Origin: Pyxicephalus adspersus
Lineage: Eukaryota > Chordata > Amphibia > Anura > Pyxicephalidae
DNA length: 64,000 bases
Assembly (NCBI RefSeq): GCF_032062135.1
Contig: NC_092860.1
Location: forward strand, 62,643,708 to 62,707,707
Direction: 5' to 3'
This document shows positions 32,473 through 44,187 of the stretch, piece after piece. Within the stretch, counting starts at the first letter, position 1; every line of letters starts with the position of its first letter. The notes beneath the pieces are model-generated. The model saw only the letters and a list, made by a program, of their open reading frames with translations. It was not told where the DNA came from and did not search any database. Both the position numbers and the translations under genes were made by a program.

Positions 32473-35400
32473 TTACATACCAATAGGGGGGTCATGTATT
32501 AATTCTCTTTCGAGGTACCATGTGGTGTGATGGAAACAGCTGTACAATTTGGTTTTATTAGCTAAATTTAGTGTGTCAATAAAACTCAAAAATATTTGAG
32601 TTTTAGATTCTTTGTGGAAAGAAGCCTCCATCCATTCCATTTTAAACAGTTCTTGTAGTTTAGTCATAAAGAGACGCATTGCTGGGAGGGTGGATTCTAA
32701 CCAGCAGTGCAGTATAGTTTTCTTAGCAATAAGTGAGAGTAAAAGTGCTAATGGTTTGGTGCCCCTAGTAAACCGGAGGCCCCTCAGCTTCACTAAACCA
32801 AAAACTACCCATTCTGGCATGAATGGTATATAATTCAGTAAATAGCTATGAATATATTGTACCACTTGCCTCCAAAATTGCTTAATAATGGGTCATTCCC
32901 AGAAATTATGATAAAGTGTAGCCGTCTGGGCTCCACATTTAAATCATGCACTTCCATCTGAGAGACCCATATGATAGGCTCGTTGAGGTGAGATCTAATT
33001 CCTATGGAAGAGTCGCAAGAACATTTCTCTATACTGGACTGTTGGAATAGCCTTCCAAGATAGTCTGTACATTTGCAGAATTTTTGAGACCTGTAAATTA
33101 GGAAAATGTGTCTGCCACTTTGCCATGCACACCCTAGAAGTTTCATAGTTTAAGTCTGTTCTAAGAAACTCATAAAGTTTAGAATTAGCTTTTGGGGAAC
33201 CTGAGGGGACAGTAACATCTTATCTAGCAGATTATCCCAATCACAAGGGGCTAGTTGTCCAACAATTCGTACTGCATACATCCTCACTTGAATTAGTAAA
33301 AAAATACTGTCTGCCATAAAGGGGAACCGATTTTTTAGTTCTAGAAAGGAATATTCCTTGTGAGTGTCGTGGTTAATTAGTAATCTGATTGAGGTAAGAC
33401 CACGCTTGGCCCATGTTGTTAGCCATGAAGAAGCATACCCAGGTGCAAAATCAGCATTGTCTGCCAGGGGGAGATATAATGAAGTATGGGCATTAGGTAA
33501 TTCTGTTTTCCATAAGAAGTGTTAGAGTTGCCAAGGTTCAATTGTAACGCCTCCGGCAGGAGTTCCTTGTGGGTAGGTAACATAGCCACGGGATTCTGGG
33601 AAGGATATAAAGAGAAATCCACCCGCAAATTTGTATTAAAAGATGTGCTGTGTATCCAATCTTTTAAGATACGTAGCAATGCTGCCTGATTATGGAGAGC
33701 CACATCTGGTACATTCAATCCACCATTTTTTGTAGTTTGTTGAAGAATAGCACGACCGGCTACAATATATTTGCCACCCCATATAAATGAGCGAAATAAA
33801 AAGTTAATGCGTTTTGAATCTTTGGTTGGTAAAAAAATTGGTAGCGTTTGGAAAAGGAATAGTAACCTGGGAAAGGTGATCATTTTAATTAGCGCCACTC
33901 GTCCCATAAAAGAGAGTGTAAGGGATGCCCACCTTTTAAAATCGTTTTGCATTAGCTTTTGTAAAATTCAGCATGTAAAGTTTTGCAGGGTTTTTAGGAA
34001 TCAGTACTCCCAAGTACCTAAAGTGGGACTTAGCCCATTGAAATGGGAATAAGGAACTCCAGCTTAGGTTTGTGCTTGGGAAACAAAAAAAGGGCAACAG
34101 ATTTTTCAAAATTTACAGTATAACCTGAAATTTTTTGAAAGCCCTGAAGCATGGACATAATGAAGTGTAAAGACTCTTTTGGGTTAGCAAGGAACAACAG
34201 AATATCATCTGCAAAAGCAGTAATCTTCGTTTCCACAAAACCAAATTTTATACCAGTGATTCTAGCATCTAGTTCTAAAATACGCAAAAAGGGATCCAAT
34301 GCGAGATCAACCACCTGGCCGTTAAACCCGACATAGTTTGGGGTAAAAACACTTACAAAAAGTGTTAAACCCGAACTTTTCTCAGGTGGTTAAAAATGTA
34401 AACAAACGTTATATTGCAATCCGATTGTCATACATTGTATGACAATCCAATTACAACTGAAAGAAAATACTTACCCGCTCCCCGCAGCTCCTCCAGCAGC
34501 AAAAAAAAATTTGTTATCGCTGGTGGCATCTGCAGTGAGATGTGAAGCACAATGCAGAAATCCTGCATTGTGCTGTGCATCTCTCTGGAGATGCGAGCAG
34601 CAGCAGCTAAAGCGTCCAGCGTGTGCCTGTGTGAGCAGGCTGGGAAATCCCCCACTCACATCACCCCGGAGGATGAGTCATCTTCCGGGTGATGTAATTG
34701 GAGATGTATGGGGGTGTGTCAGGGAGGGAAATTTAAAAGCAGATTACAATGTAATCTGCTTTTAAATGGTTTTTACAGTACAAAAACACCACACAACATG
34801 AAATAAAAATAAAAGTACATTTTTAATTTTACATGATTGTGTGTTTCAAACTTTTTTTTTATATTCATGATATCTACTAGACCCTTGTTCGGACATATTT
34901 CTGTAACTTACAGGTCTACAATTTAAAAAAAAAATTTCATGAAAAACCGCTTGTGTACCGCTTTTGGTAGAGAAATCTAGACATCAGTGTAACGCCCAGG
35001 TGGTTAAACAATAATATTAACAATTTACAATTAGATGGGTTGTGGGATGGTTATATAAAAATTTTGTTTGAAAGCGCATAACAAATTGTCTATAAGCGAG
35101 CAATGAATGTAAATACGGCCATAATATCTTATCAAACGCTTTTTCTGCATCAAGACTCAGAAGCACATGGTTTTTGTTATACTTAAGTGTGGTTGCAGCA
35201 ATAGCTATACGTATGCCAATGGAAATGTGTCGATTTCTGAGGAATCCCAATTGATGAGTAGTCAATTGATCAGGTAGTATAGGTTGCAAGCGACCTGCCA
35301 TAATCATCATCACTTTATAATCAGTGTTAAGTAAAGCAATTGGTCTATAGGATAAAGGGCACTCAGTGTCCTTATAAAGTTTAGGAATTCATGCGGTGTG

Positions 35401-36457
35401 GGCTTGGGTAAAATTTGGAAAAGATATTTGGTTATCCAATATACCGTTGTAAATTTCTAACGGTGTAATTGCTGCTTGTAACCAGGCCCGTCTATTAGAG
35501 TCCGTTTAATCAAGTATATGAGTTCTATTAGCTGCGGCCACATTGTCATATAAGGACTTGCATAGTTTTTTGTTTTCTGTTCTTTGTCTAATTACATAGG
35601 CTGAAATCTGGCCTCTCATAACTGCTTTTCCCGTTTCCCAAAGCAAAACCGGGTCTTCCCAGTGCTGGATGTTGTCATCCCGGAAATTAGCCCAGGAGGC
35701 TAGTAAAAAAGATTTGAATGCTGGGGAGGAGGATACGTATGTGGGGAAGCGCCATCTAGGGGATTGAGCAATTGAATGTGCCAATTCTAGTTTCATCAAT
35801 ACTGGGGCATGATCCGATAAAAAGATCGGCTGATACACTGTTTTGGAGATTTTGTGGAAAAGTGAGTCAAGGGTTAAGAAAAATCTATACGGGAAAAGGT
35901 ACCTTGGACCAGCAGGAATAATCTCTCTGGGTTGGATTGTGTGTTCTTCAGGGGTCTAAAAGGGACAATGATTCCATAAAATTGTATAAAACACTCGAGC
36001 GAGTGTGTTTCAGATCTATCCACTTTAGGGTCTGGGGCTAAAGTTAAAATCCCCACCTACTATGAGATTTGAAAAATCACTCAATAAAAGTAATTCTGAA
36101 ATTTGTGTGAAAAAAGTGGGCATTAGGGCCATTGGATGCAAAGATATTAAGGAGAGAGTAGGTGGTACCTTGAATAACCATTTTCAATAACAAATAGCGT
36201 GAACTCTGGTCTATATGGACATCAAGTAGTTGGAAAGTTAGTGATTTACGAAAGATTATAGCCACCCCTCCTTTCTTCTTGGAGTAGGAGGATGCAATCA
36301 CTTCACCAACCCAGGACCCTGGAAGACGCAATGTATCTCCGGTCTTAAGATGGGTTTCCTGTAGAAAAACCACATCTGGGTGGAGAGAGCGCAAATGGGC
36401 AATCACTTTGCGTTGTTTAATATGGTGATTGAGGCATCCTATGTTCCTTGTAACCAA
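32473..36457 (-). pseudogene. L1-like ORF2, copy D (interrupted by a MITE)
   Basis: The endonuclease start reads NIGCLNHHIKQRKVIAHLRS, then VVFLQETHLKTGD (36457-36077) and FLSDHAPVLMKLE (35838-35800). The linker is shortened between about 35500 and 35310. RT blocks QLGFLRNRHISIGIRIA and LLSLDAEKAFDKILWPYLHS are at 35313-35017. The block around QGCPLSP is missing at the MITE site (34311-35003). RT resumes with LALDPFLRILELDARITGI and ITAFADDILLFLANP (intact FADD). LSFMGRVALIKMITFPRLL follows (33952-33419), and the C-terminal region ends at 32473. Several frameshifts are present. Confidence 0.88.
34311..35003. mobile_element. TTAA-type MITE nested in L1 copy D
   Basis: Ends CCACCTGGCCGTTA (34311) and, in complement, CCACCTGGGCGTTA (35003). 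The flanks are TCAA (34307-34310) and TTAA (35004-35007), consistent with a TTAA duplication that has one mutation. Internally it contains an AATCCAATTACAA word and a CG-rich middle, a layout similar to the MITE at 31611-32118, suggesting related families. Noncoding. It entered the L1 RT region after the L1 had inserted. Confidence 0.75.
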
Positions 36458-37098
36458 AAAGTTTTTTTTGAACTGCTAGGGTATGGATATTTGGTACACA
36501 AGGATTAGACGTAATGGTTAATTTTCAAGGAGGGTACTTTTTCTACTAAATAGTACACACCAATAACGAGCAGGATTGTCCCAGGCCATTCCACACATAA
36601 GTAAACCATAGCAATTTGGAGAAAGTGATTGACACCTTAAAGACCTAATTTGTAATACCATAGCAAATATCAATATAAAACATGCAAAATTGTGCAGCCA
36701 ATTTTGTTAATATATTGTACTGTAAACCTTGTTACTATAAAACTAACTAACAACTAACTATAAAAAAAACTAACAACATCTCGTATTTCCCTGTGTAAGG
36801 GAAGATAGAAAACAAACCTTCAAATAGATCTAAGAACATTTTCTCATTCCTTGCATAAGGGAAGGAACATAGCTTGAACCATCTTAGAACAATTGTCAAA
36901 CGTGGTTGTTGACCATTGCGTAAATAACTTTCCAAATTATCAAATAGCAAGAAAAAAGCAATAATCCGCAAAGAAAGTGCAAAATTCTAAATTTTTAACC
37001 TATATCATTGCATTATTTGCAACTGTACAATCATATAAAAAGACAAAAAGGAGGGAGCATCATATATGTGCTTCACATAAAACATAAACAGAAAATAG

Positions 37099-37875
37099 TT
37101 AGGTTCCTGGCAAATCATCAGTGGTGGGTGACATCAGGGCTTCTTGCAAACGAGAAAGGGACGATTCTCGGTCATCCAGTAGCAAAGGAGATCCATTGAT
37201 CGTAACATTGAGCTTAGCTGGATATAATAAGGCAAAATGTATTTTCCTTTCAATCAGAAACTTGCAGGCAGGGGAAAGACTGTCGTTGTTGCGTGACAGC
37301 TGCAGAGAAATCTTGAAAGATGAGTATCTTGTATCCATTAACCTGTAGTGTGCCAGACTTTTTGTAGGTAGACAGAATGCGTTCCTTATCCATGTAGTGG
37401 AAGAACTTCGCGATCACTGCTCGTGGTTTTACATTGGAGATTTGGTCCCCAGGACCAATACGGTGTATGCGTTCAACCATGCGCAAGGACAATGGTTACA
37501 GATGAAGAGCTTGCATCAGATCAACTGTAATACATTTTAAATGTCTGGATATATGTGAGTTTCTGGAATTCCTAGAAAGCGTAGGTGAGAACGCTGGTTT
37601 CTGTTTTCCAGAATATCATATTTTTCAGACAGTGACGCCAGTTTTTTGGATTGAATCCTGATTGTGGATTGGTGTTGTAGTACTTGATCTTCTAGATCAC
37701 TCACTCTCTGCTCCAATTACTAGAAATCTGCTTGGAGCGTTGCATCAAGGGTAGCTTGAAGGGCGTAAAATTTTGTATCAAAATAAGGTAGCAATACGTT
37801 GTAGACTTCCTGTGCGTTAGAAGAGGAAGTTACCTGCGAGCCAATAGGTGTGTCTGCCAGGTTAGACATGTCCAT
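37099..37875 (-). pseudogene. L1-like ORF1 protein, copy D
   Basis: An ATG at 37875 (MDMSNLADTPIGSQVTSS) starts a frame with a coiled coil broken by two stops (LEQRVSDLEDQVLQHQ, KLASLSEKYDILENRNQRSH), leading to LRFLGIPE, the RRM hallmark. The C-terminal domain is open at 37492-37250 (VERIHRIGPG, PRAVIAKFFHYMDKERIL, KILIFQDFSAAVTQQRQSF), and the end is in another frame to 37099 (FALLYPAKLNVTI). Domain order is normal, but stops prevent a full protein. Confidence 0.82.
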
Positions 37876-38653
37876 AGGCAGTGGACTAGAGTCCTGTCCT
37901 GTTTAAAAATGGGCAGGTGATCTCCCTGCTGTAAAATCGTCAGGGGAACGTGCCAGATCTTACACCGGGTACCAGGGGGTAGAGCAGGGCATGTAATTAT
38001 ACATTCCCCTACGGAATAATGAAACAAACACCACCACAGCAGAGGTAACAATCATAGTGAAGCAGCAACACTGATGTACGTGAAGGAAACACAGTCCTGT
38101 CAAAAGATGCTTGTATTATCATGTAAGCCAGAGGCACTAATTGAACAAGAGCACAATGTAAAGCTAGAAGGGTCAGCAAAATTTAAAAGGTAGGTATTAG
38201 CAAATCAACGGTTCTATTCAGTAAGTCTCTTTGCAGGAGTTCAAATTAGTTTTTTTTGTTTTTTGACAATACAGGAGGGCAAGTCCCGGGTAATCCCTTA
38301 TTCTGGGATATAGCAGAGGAACAATTTGCCAGCCAACAATTAAGTTTTCAGGGTTAAGGTAGGTATAAGAAGCTTTGGTTGCTGCTGTGTAAAGTGTAGT
38401 GCTCTGGCCACCACCTACTCACGCCCGCCTCACGAGCACTGACTCCGCGCAGATCCACGAGTGTTGCGTCCCGATGGAGGATCCCGCCAACTCTGCAGAG
38501 CAAGCTGTACACGCTTGGTGGCGGCTGGGGTGAAAATCCTTTCTTCCCGCCGGTGATGATGAAGGATTGCAGAGGGACCGGTCAGAGCACTGGTAAGATG
38601 CGGACACCGCTGTAGGCTCCACCCCCAGAAGTCCATCGTTAGCAAATGTTTTT

Positions 38654-39449
38654 AATCCTGGAGCAGATCCATTTTAGGTTTGCTCATATCTATGTGTAAT
38701 AATTATCACTGTAGTAGAGTTTATGCAACAGCAACTACAAAGCTAATTTTTCTTTTTACTTTTTACTTTTGTTTTCATTTTTAGGTATTTGGTTTAAACC
38801 ATACCTTAAGTACTGAATCATGAATAATTTCTTCCCTCCCAGCTAAATCAAGTTCCGTGACCCCTTTCAAACTTTAAAAACAGTTCGGTTCATCAGTATA
38901 TATACAATTGTGATATAGAGGGGGATTAGCCCTTGCAACAAACAAGTTTGTAAACAAAACAAGTTTGTTATCAGTATATGTCTCTTTCTTTTGCTCCCAA
39001 AACAAAACAGCTTTCTTCAGAATAAATGAAACAAAAGGCAAATGCAGCATACATCAGCTGGAAATGGGTGGATGCAAAATTGAAACAGCAACATTAGGTT
39101 TTTTGACAAACAGCACAGTCTCCACAGAGGCTTGTTTGTGGTCTACCTGCTGCAATTTCCACTTCCTCTTCCATGTTATCACACCTGTGTTCCTATAGCA
39201 GACCTGCAGACTGATACAGACAAACCACTGGGTGCCTCTGGGGTGGAATCAGAAGGCCCACTCAGTACCTTCTTTCCCATTTCAAGTCAAGAGCCCCAAA
39301 ACAAACTAATACTAGCAACCCTAGCAGAGTTTCTCTTCACTATCCTGGACTCATTTCCCAAGTGTACACCCTGGTTTTAAAGAGCCCATGCTTATTTATC
39401 CTGGAGAAATGTATCTCCCATCCAAAACCAATCCCTGCACTCCTGTACA

Positions 39450-39483
<34 letters not shown>

Positions 39484-39500
39484 GCTAACCGCTATATTCA

Positions 39501-39546
<46 letters not shown>

Positions 39547-39877
39547 AAAATGCCATCATGTTGGACCTAATTTGTTTATAATATGGTTCCCTATAAGCTC
39601 CCCAAATTTCAAAAACCAGATTCTTTCTTCAACTAATGCAGCTGCACTAGGACCACAAAATGCACACAAGCAGTTTTGTATACCCGTTTCTAATTTCACT
39701 TCCAAGCATCACAAACAAATCAAAGGACTTTTCAGGCACATGTTTTAAAACAAACCAAAAAAATTTACCTTCTATTTAAACAAATAAAATACAAGTAAAA
39801 GACTTACACAAGTGACTACATACGTAAATATAAAAACATTTTCCATATGAACATAGGTCAGGTAGATTCTTTATTTT
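38654..39877. other. Intronic sequence with TA microsatellites
   Basis: No gene is recognised. Perfect TA runs at 39451-39480 and 39504-39541 are separated by CACGCTAACCGCTATATTC. Open frames across them encode only IY repeats and are not genes. Confidence 0.6.
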
Positions 39878-39911
39878 GACACGTTTCGCAAGTAAAACCT
39901 GCTTCCTCTGG
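39878..39911 (-). ncRNA. Degenerate hammerhead-ribozyme-like motif
   Basis: On the minus strand from 39911 to 39878 the bases read CAGAGGAA, then GCAGG-TTTTA-CTTGC, then GAAAC, GT, GTC. This has the layout of a minimal type-I hammerhead: a CUGAUGA-like core (two substitutions), a 5-bp stem II with one G-U pair and a 5-nt loop, the invariant GAAAC, and GUC after a very short stem III. Such motifs occur in Penelope-like elements and other repeats of amphibians. The substituted core suggests loss of activity. No Penelope protein is seen nearby. Confidence 0.35.
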
Positions 39912-41631
39912 AAAATATCGAGACCTATCAATACAACAAATTCACCATTTCTAATTCGTAAATAATGAAATCTTGCAAACTGGACCGGTATTTTTAGGTT
40001 TAATTTCAAGGTGAGGATAGTTTATTTCCATATTCCCTAAATATAAGTATTGGCTTTTAATATTAGTATACATCTGTTGCATCTGCACATATATATATAT
40101 ACATATATATGGACTACAATATTAAGGATGACCAAAAAGGTGGGAACAACAACAGTCAAAATTGTATCATATAAGGTGATTCATAAATAATTATCTATAT
40201 TCTAAAGTACCTGTTTCAACGGTACTCCCACTCCCAAATAGTGGTAATAAAAAATACTTTAGTCTACATAATAACTCACCAATGTATACTGGTATCCTAG
40301 GTTAGTGCTGGCATCTCCTTGATGTTTATGAATTACATTGACAAAGCTTCAAATACTGGCAGACATCCCCCTGGTACTGCAGCTTTAACACACTGTTGCC
40401 ATTGGCTTAAATGGAGCCGCACTGATGGACTGAGCGTCCCACGTGGAAAGCACTGCCCACATTGTTGTGATGCAATGTAGGGCGGATCCCGTGCCTCGGT
40501 TCTCCCTGCACATACGTGCGGGATGACATGAGAAATTCCTTGGTCTGCCTAACCGCTAACCCAGAAGCGGAATCAGATAAACCAGGAACGTCGCTCAGGA
40601 GATACAAAGAGAGCAACGCGTCCTTAACAGGGAAGTTCATCTGGACTGCCTGTCGTTGGACAAAAAAGGCCCCAGGGCTACCCACCTTCGCAGTGGACAG
40701 CCATGGGGCTTTGCGCTCCCTGTGTGCCAGAGACAAAGGAAGATGTTTTGGTATCATTATCACATCATGATAGGAAAAGATGTAGGAAAAGATAAAAGAA
40801 AGAGCTTTGCTATGCATTGCTAAGTTACACTGTCTGGTAAGTCACAAGCTTCATCACTTGAACCTCAGCTGTTAGGAGATGTGTACACATGTGTGTGAGA
40901 TGTTTACATTTGTGTAATGTGTACCTGTGTGTGCAATCAGTCTAAATGACCCTAATGTTTTCCTCTTAACTAACCTGGTTGCTAGGAGTGAGGTTGGGTC
41001 AATCCTTCAACTCAACTGTGGTTGTCTCGGACAATAACGCAGTACCGTGACCTTTGGCTGCGTTTTGGTGAACAGTCCTGAAACGCAGGACGCAGTGAGC
41101 ATTGCAGCCAAAACGATAGACTAATATCAGCTTTGTAACCTGTTATACACAAATGCCTTTCGATTCATTGTCTTCTTAGTATCTTAGCCTATATTAAGAT
41201 GATAATGTGTTGGGTGATTTTCTGTACAATATAATAACAAGGATTACATCTGCTCTGTTCATTTTTGAGCACATTGATGGTGAGTTGGTGAGGTCCAGGT
41301 CTGTGGATGTCTGTGAGCGTGTGTATCTGTTTAGTTTTAGTTTAGTTTTGAGCGTAAAGTTTTACTGTGTGATTAGCATATGCTTTCAGAGAGGGAGAAA
41401 TTGCTGTAAAAGCCTTTGGTAACTTCACACAAAGACAGGGATCTGTGTGGAAACAGACAGGGTTCTGTGCTGTTGGCTCAGAAAGCCAATTGATCGGCCG
41501 ATCAAATCTGGTATGTCGTGGGACATGTCGTGGGAGTCAGGGACTCCAAGGAATTACTGACTCAGATTTGTGCCTAGTAAACAAATTAGTTGAAAAGGCT
41601 GTCACCGAGAGGCAGGTTAGATACAGCAATA
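39912..41631. other. Intronic sequence with a GC-rich block (about 40385-40760)
   Basis: AT-rich flanks surround a block of distinctly higher GC and CpG content (about 40385-40760). An open frame of 84 codons on the plus strand and one of 136 on the minus strand cross it, but neither shows family motifs. A short ATATAT run is at 40088-40110. Nature unknown; it may be an old repeat or a regulatory island. Confidence 0.4.
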
Positions 41632-41633
41632 TA

Positions 41634-41830
41634 CAGTTAGGTCCATAAATATTTGGACAGGGACACCTTTTTTCTAATTTTGGTTCTGTACATTACCACA
41701 ATTCATTTTAAATGAAACAACTCAGATGCAGTTGAACTGCAGACATTTAGCTTTAATTCAGTGGGTTAAACAAAAAGATTACATAAAAATGTGAGGAACA
41801 AAATGCAAAAAAAAACACTATGCAAAAAAA
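41634..41830 (+). mobile_element. Fragment of a Tc1-type element or MITE (one terminus)
   Basis: A TA (41632-41633) is followed by CAGTTAGGTCCATAAATATT and TGGACAGGGACACC, a terminus known from Tc1-like elements and MITEs of fish and frogs. The subterminal part (GGTTCTGTACATTACCACAA, then AGACATTTAGCTTTAATTCA) also fits. The opposite terminus is not present, so this is a truncated copy with an approximate right limit. Confidence 0.7.
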
Positions 41831-42185
41831 ATCAATCTGCTAAATATTATATTCCTTCCCAGTTGAGCAAATTAGTGTTATATTGTAATCAATTTTACAT
41901 TAATTAACTGGAGACTTGACAAAACTAATTGAAGATGGGATTTCTAAATAAAGGAAAGTTCCAACATGGCACTAAGAGGTTACACAAGCCAAATAAATCC
42001 TCATTTTCACTTTATTTGTAGAATATTAAAAAGCTAGGTTTGAAAAGGAGCATTGTGCATCTAAACCACTACAATTAACATGCAAGTAACATATCAGATT
42101 TTATTTAATACAGTCCTCAAATGAGTCAGGCATATACAGGTAAAACAATGAAAATCAATAAAATATTAAAGAAAACTATACGTAC
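41831..42185. other. Intronic sequence downstream of the second lectin exon
   Basis: AT-rich sequence; no gene recognised. It directly follows (in gene direction) the splice donor at 42185-42180. Confidence 0.6.
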
Positions 42186-42295
42186 TGTAAGGAACACATT
42201 CATATTGGACTTCTAGATATTTGTAAGTCCCTGGGCATGGGTCAGGAAACACATCTGGTCCAGCTACAACTGCACACTGCGTCCGATTATTGCAT
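42186..42295 (-). CDS. ADGRL3: ADGRL3 (latrophilin-3) exon, second half of the lectin domain
   Basis: This 110-bp exon encodes [20 protein letters not shown] followed by [16 protein letters not shown], the C-terminal half of the galactose/rhamnose-binding-lectin (RBL) domain of latrophilins, adhesion GPCRs at neuronal synapses. The RBL domain binds teneurins and helps organise synapses. The wording [14 protein letters not shown] fits ADGRL3 rather than ADGRL1 or ADGRL2. The acceptor is TATATTTCAG just before 42295 and the donor is GTACGT at 42185-42180. It enters in phase 2, completing the arginine codon AG|A begun in the exon at 60377-60590, and leaves in phase 1. An NRT glycosylation sequon and four cysteines are present. 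The sequence is intact. Confidence 0.95.
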
Positions 42296-42460
42296 CTGAA
42301 ATATAAAATATTATTTAAAGTCTTCATCACATTTTATAGTGTACCACAATTGAGCTATTTTTGCAGAAACAAATAAAAGCATCTTCAAATAAATACATTT
42401 CCCATTGAAAAAATACCTTTACAAGGGGACTTTTAATGACAAAATGTTATCTATGTAGAT

Positions 42461-42759
42461 CAGTGATTTTCAACCACTGTGCCGCGGCACACTAGTGTGC
42501 CATGAGAGATCTTTAGGTGTACCGTGGGAAATTATCTAATTACCATTGTCGAGTGTCTGTGCTGTAGTGACTGGCAGAGTAATGTAATACTCTTCCATGT
42601 CAGTGGGTGGCAGTAGGTAACAGTTTTCTTGTTTATTCTTAGAGACAAAAGAATTAGCTACAGAGTGTCATTTTGTAACATTTTTGATTTGTGGTGTGCC
42701 GCAGGATTTTTTCAATGTAAAAAAATGTGCCGTGGCTCAAAAAAAGTTGAAAAACACTG
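42461..42759. mobile_element. hAT MITE with perfect 8-bp target-site duplication
   Basis: Ends CAGTGATTTTCAACC (42461) and, in complement, CAGTGTTTTTCAACT (42759). The 8-bp duplication ATGTAGAT is perfect at 42453-42460 and 42760-42767. The interior has GTGCCGCGGCACACTAGTGT near the left and GGTGTGCCGCAGG near the right. Eight-base duplication and CAGTG-type ends are the hAT hallmark. The 299-bp element is noncoding. It lies 165 bp upstream (in gene direction) of the ADGRL3 acceptor at 42296. Confidence 0.93.
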
Positions 42760-42767
42760 ATGTAGAT

Positions 42768-43784
42768 AACCCTTAGCTCAAGAAAAATTGTAAACTTCAC
42801 CCTTCTAGTAATAAGTAAAATAGGTACACTATACATGTCATGTTTTATTGTCTTACAGCTAATGGATATAATCATATTACTGTATACAATGATTTGGCAA
42901 AATTTATTGATCACTAGTTCAGAGTTGAGATGTCATAGGACTAGGTTTATATTGCAGTGTTCTCCCTAATTTTTTTAACTGGTTTGGGAGAAGTTTGGTG
43001 GTCAAAAAGTGGTTGTCATAAGTATCCAGTAACCCCTATAATGTGTTAAGCTTTCTGCAGCTTCCCTATACTTTATTCTAACTTTCTAATGCCTGTACCC
43101 TTAAGTGTGTCCAATTTATCTATTTTTTTTAACTGCCCATTGCCCCTGTATTGTTACCCCGTCTTTCAGTGTCCTGTGTTTTGTAAAGAATGTAAGTATC
43201 TGTAGTACTGTAAAGGTGTAATCAATGAACGCACCTGCTAGCGACTTTTGAGTGGCCCAAGAGTGTTGCATGTCTATCGCAGCTTCTAGAAGTTTAATTT
43301 ATTTTATCTATTTGGCACTAACTTCTCTGAGTGTCCATCTTCCTTAAATGAAACTCTTAGAGCAGGAACTGAATATCCAATATGACTTGTAGGAATTACA
43401 AAATCTGGCTATTCAACTTTCTAAAATATCTATACATAATTATTTAACTGAAACAAACTAGAAATCCCTCCTTGGATGGTATTTGGTTCCTGAGAGTATC
43501 CAAATATAACCCTCAAGTAAATTTGTAAAGTAAAGTAAACCCCCTTTGCTTTCATGGATACTCAAAAATTGGCTCCAAGGCTTAGATCTGGTGGCTGTCT
43601 CCGATGGTTGAGACCTTCTTGAATTAAGTATTTGAATTCAGCATCACCACCTTTCACATTCCCAAAACTCCTGAATGTGCAATATTTACCAGCCTTCAAA
43701 GTTCTAACCTCAAAATCTTTCTATGTTTGATTCGTTATATCCTCCAAGCTGCCCAGCTGATCATTGCTCAGTCTTGGTAAATAG
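42768..43784. other. Intronic sequence without recognised gene
   Basis: AT-rich, with no coding or repeat signature recognised. Confidence 0.55.
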
Positions 43785-44187
43785 GGATGAGCAGACAAGA
43801 TGTGTAAGTTCGATCTTGCGGCGAATCGGGCCATTCTGGCTTACCGAACACTTGAGCGATAACAGCCTTGTGATTCGCCATGAGGTCGTGTTCTCATTGA
43901 ACAAACAAGGGAAATTGCCGGGGGCTGGAACTGCAATTATTTCTGGCGGGGAGGCCGCGGCTGGGAGTTAATCACTTGCTCCCAGGATGCACAGCAAGGC
44001 CCAGCAGCCCAATCTGGAGAGATTTGAGCACAGGCATATATACAGGGAAGAAGGGAGGGGTTAGTCACTCCATCTTGTGTTCTGTGTCAGAGAAAGAAGC
44101 AGGGAGAGAAGTGCATTGTGACAGGGACAGGTTAGGAGGCTTCTGTATATCTTGAAATATACAGATTGTGCAGTTTTTGATGCTACC

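Larger units (their letters stand above)
32217..38637 (-). mobile_element. L1/Tx1-like LINE, copy D, with 16-bp target-site duplication
   Basis: The minus-strand element is flanked by a perfect 16-bp direct repeat, GTTAGCAAATGTTTTT, at 32201-32216 and 38638-38653, so both ends are precisely defined. The 3' end has an A-rich tail (T-run at 32217-32229 on the plus strand). ORF1 is at 37875-37099 and ORF2 at 36457-32473; 37876-38637 is a GC-rich 5' UTR. A 693-bp TTAA-type MITE sits in the RT. It is in host-gene orientation. Confidence 0.92.

Noticed and set aside
38419..38645. Minus-strand ORFs of 67-71 codons
   Set aside because: They lie in the GC-rich 5' UTR of L1 copy D and show no protein family motif.
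39362..39570. Small ORFs encoding IYIYIY stretches
   Set aside because: They are translations of TA microsatellites.
40407..40817. Overlapping ORFs of 84 (+) and 136 (-) codons
   Set aside because: GC-rich sequence is open in both directions and neither translation resembles a known family.
1..42185. Further ADGRL3 exons (mini-exon KVEQK, olfactomedin domain)
   Set aside because: I looked for the olfactomedin exon wording on the minus strand and did not see it; a 12-15 bp mini-exon cannot be excluded by eye.
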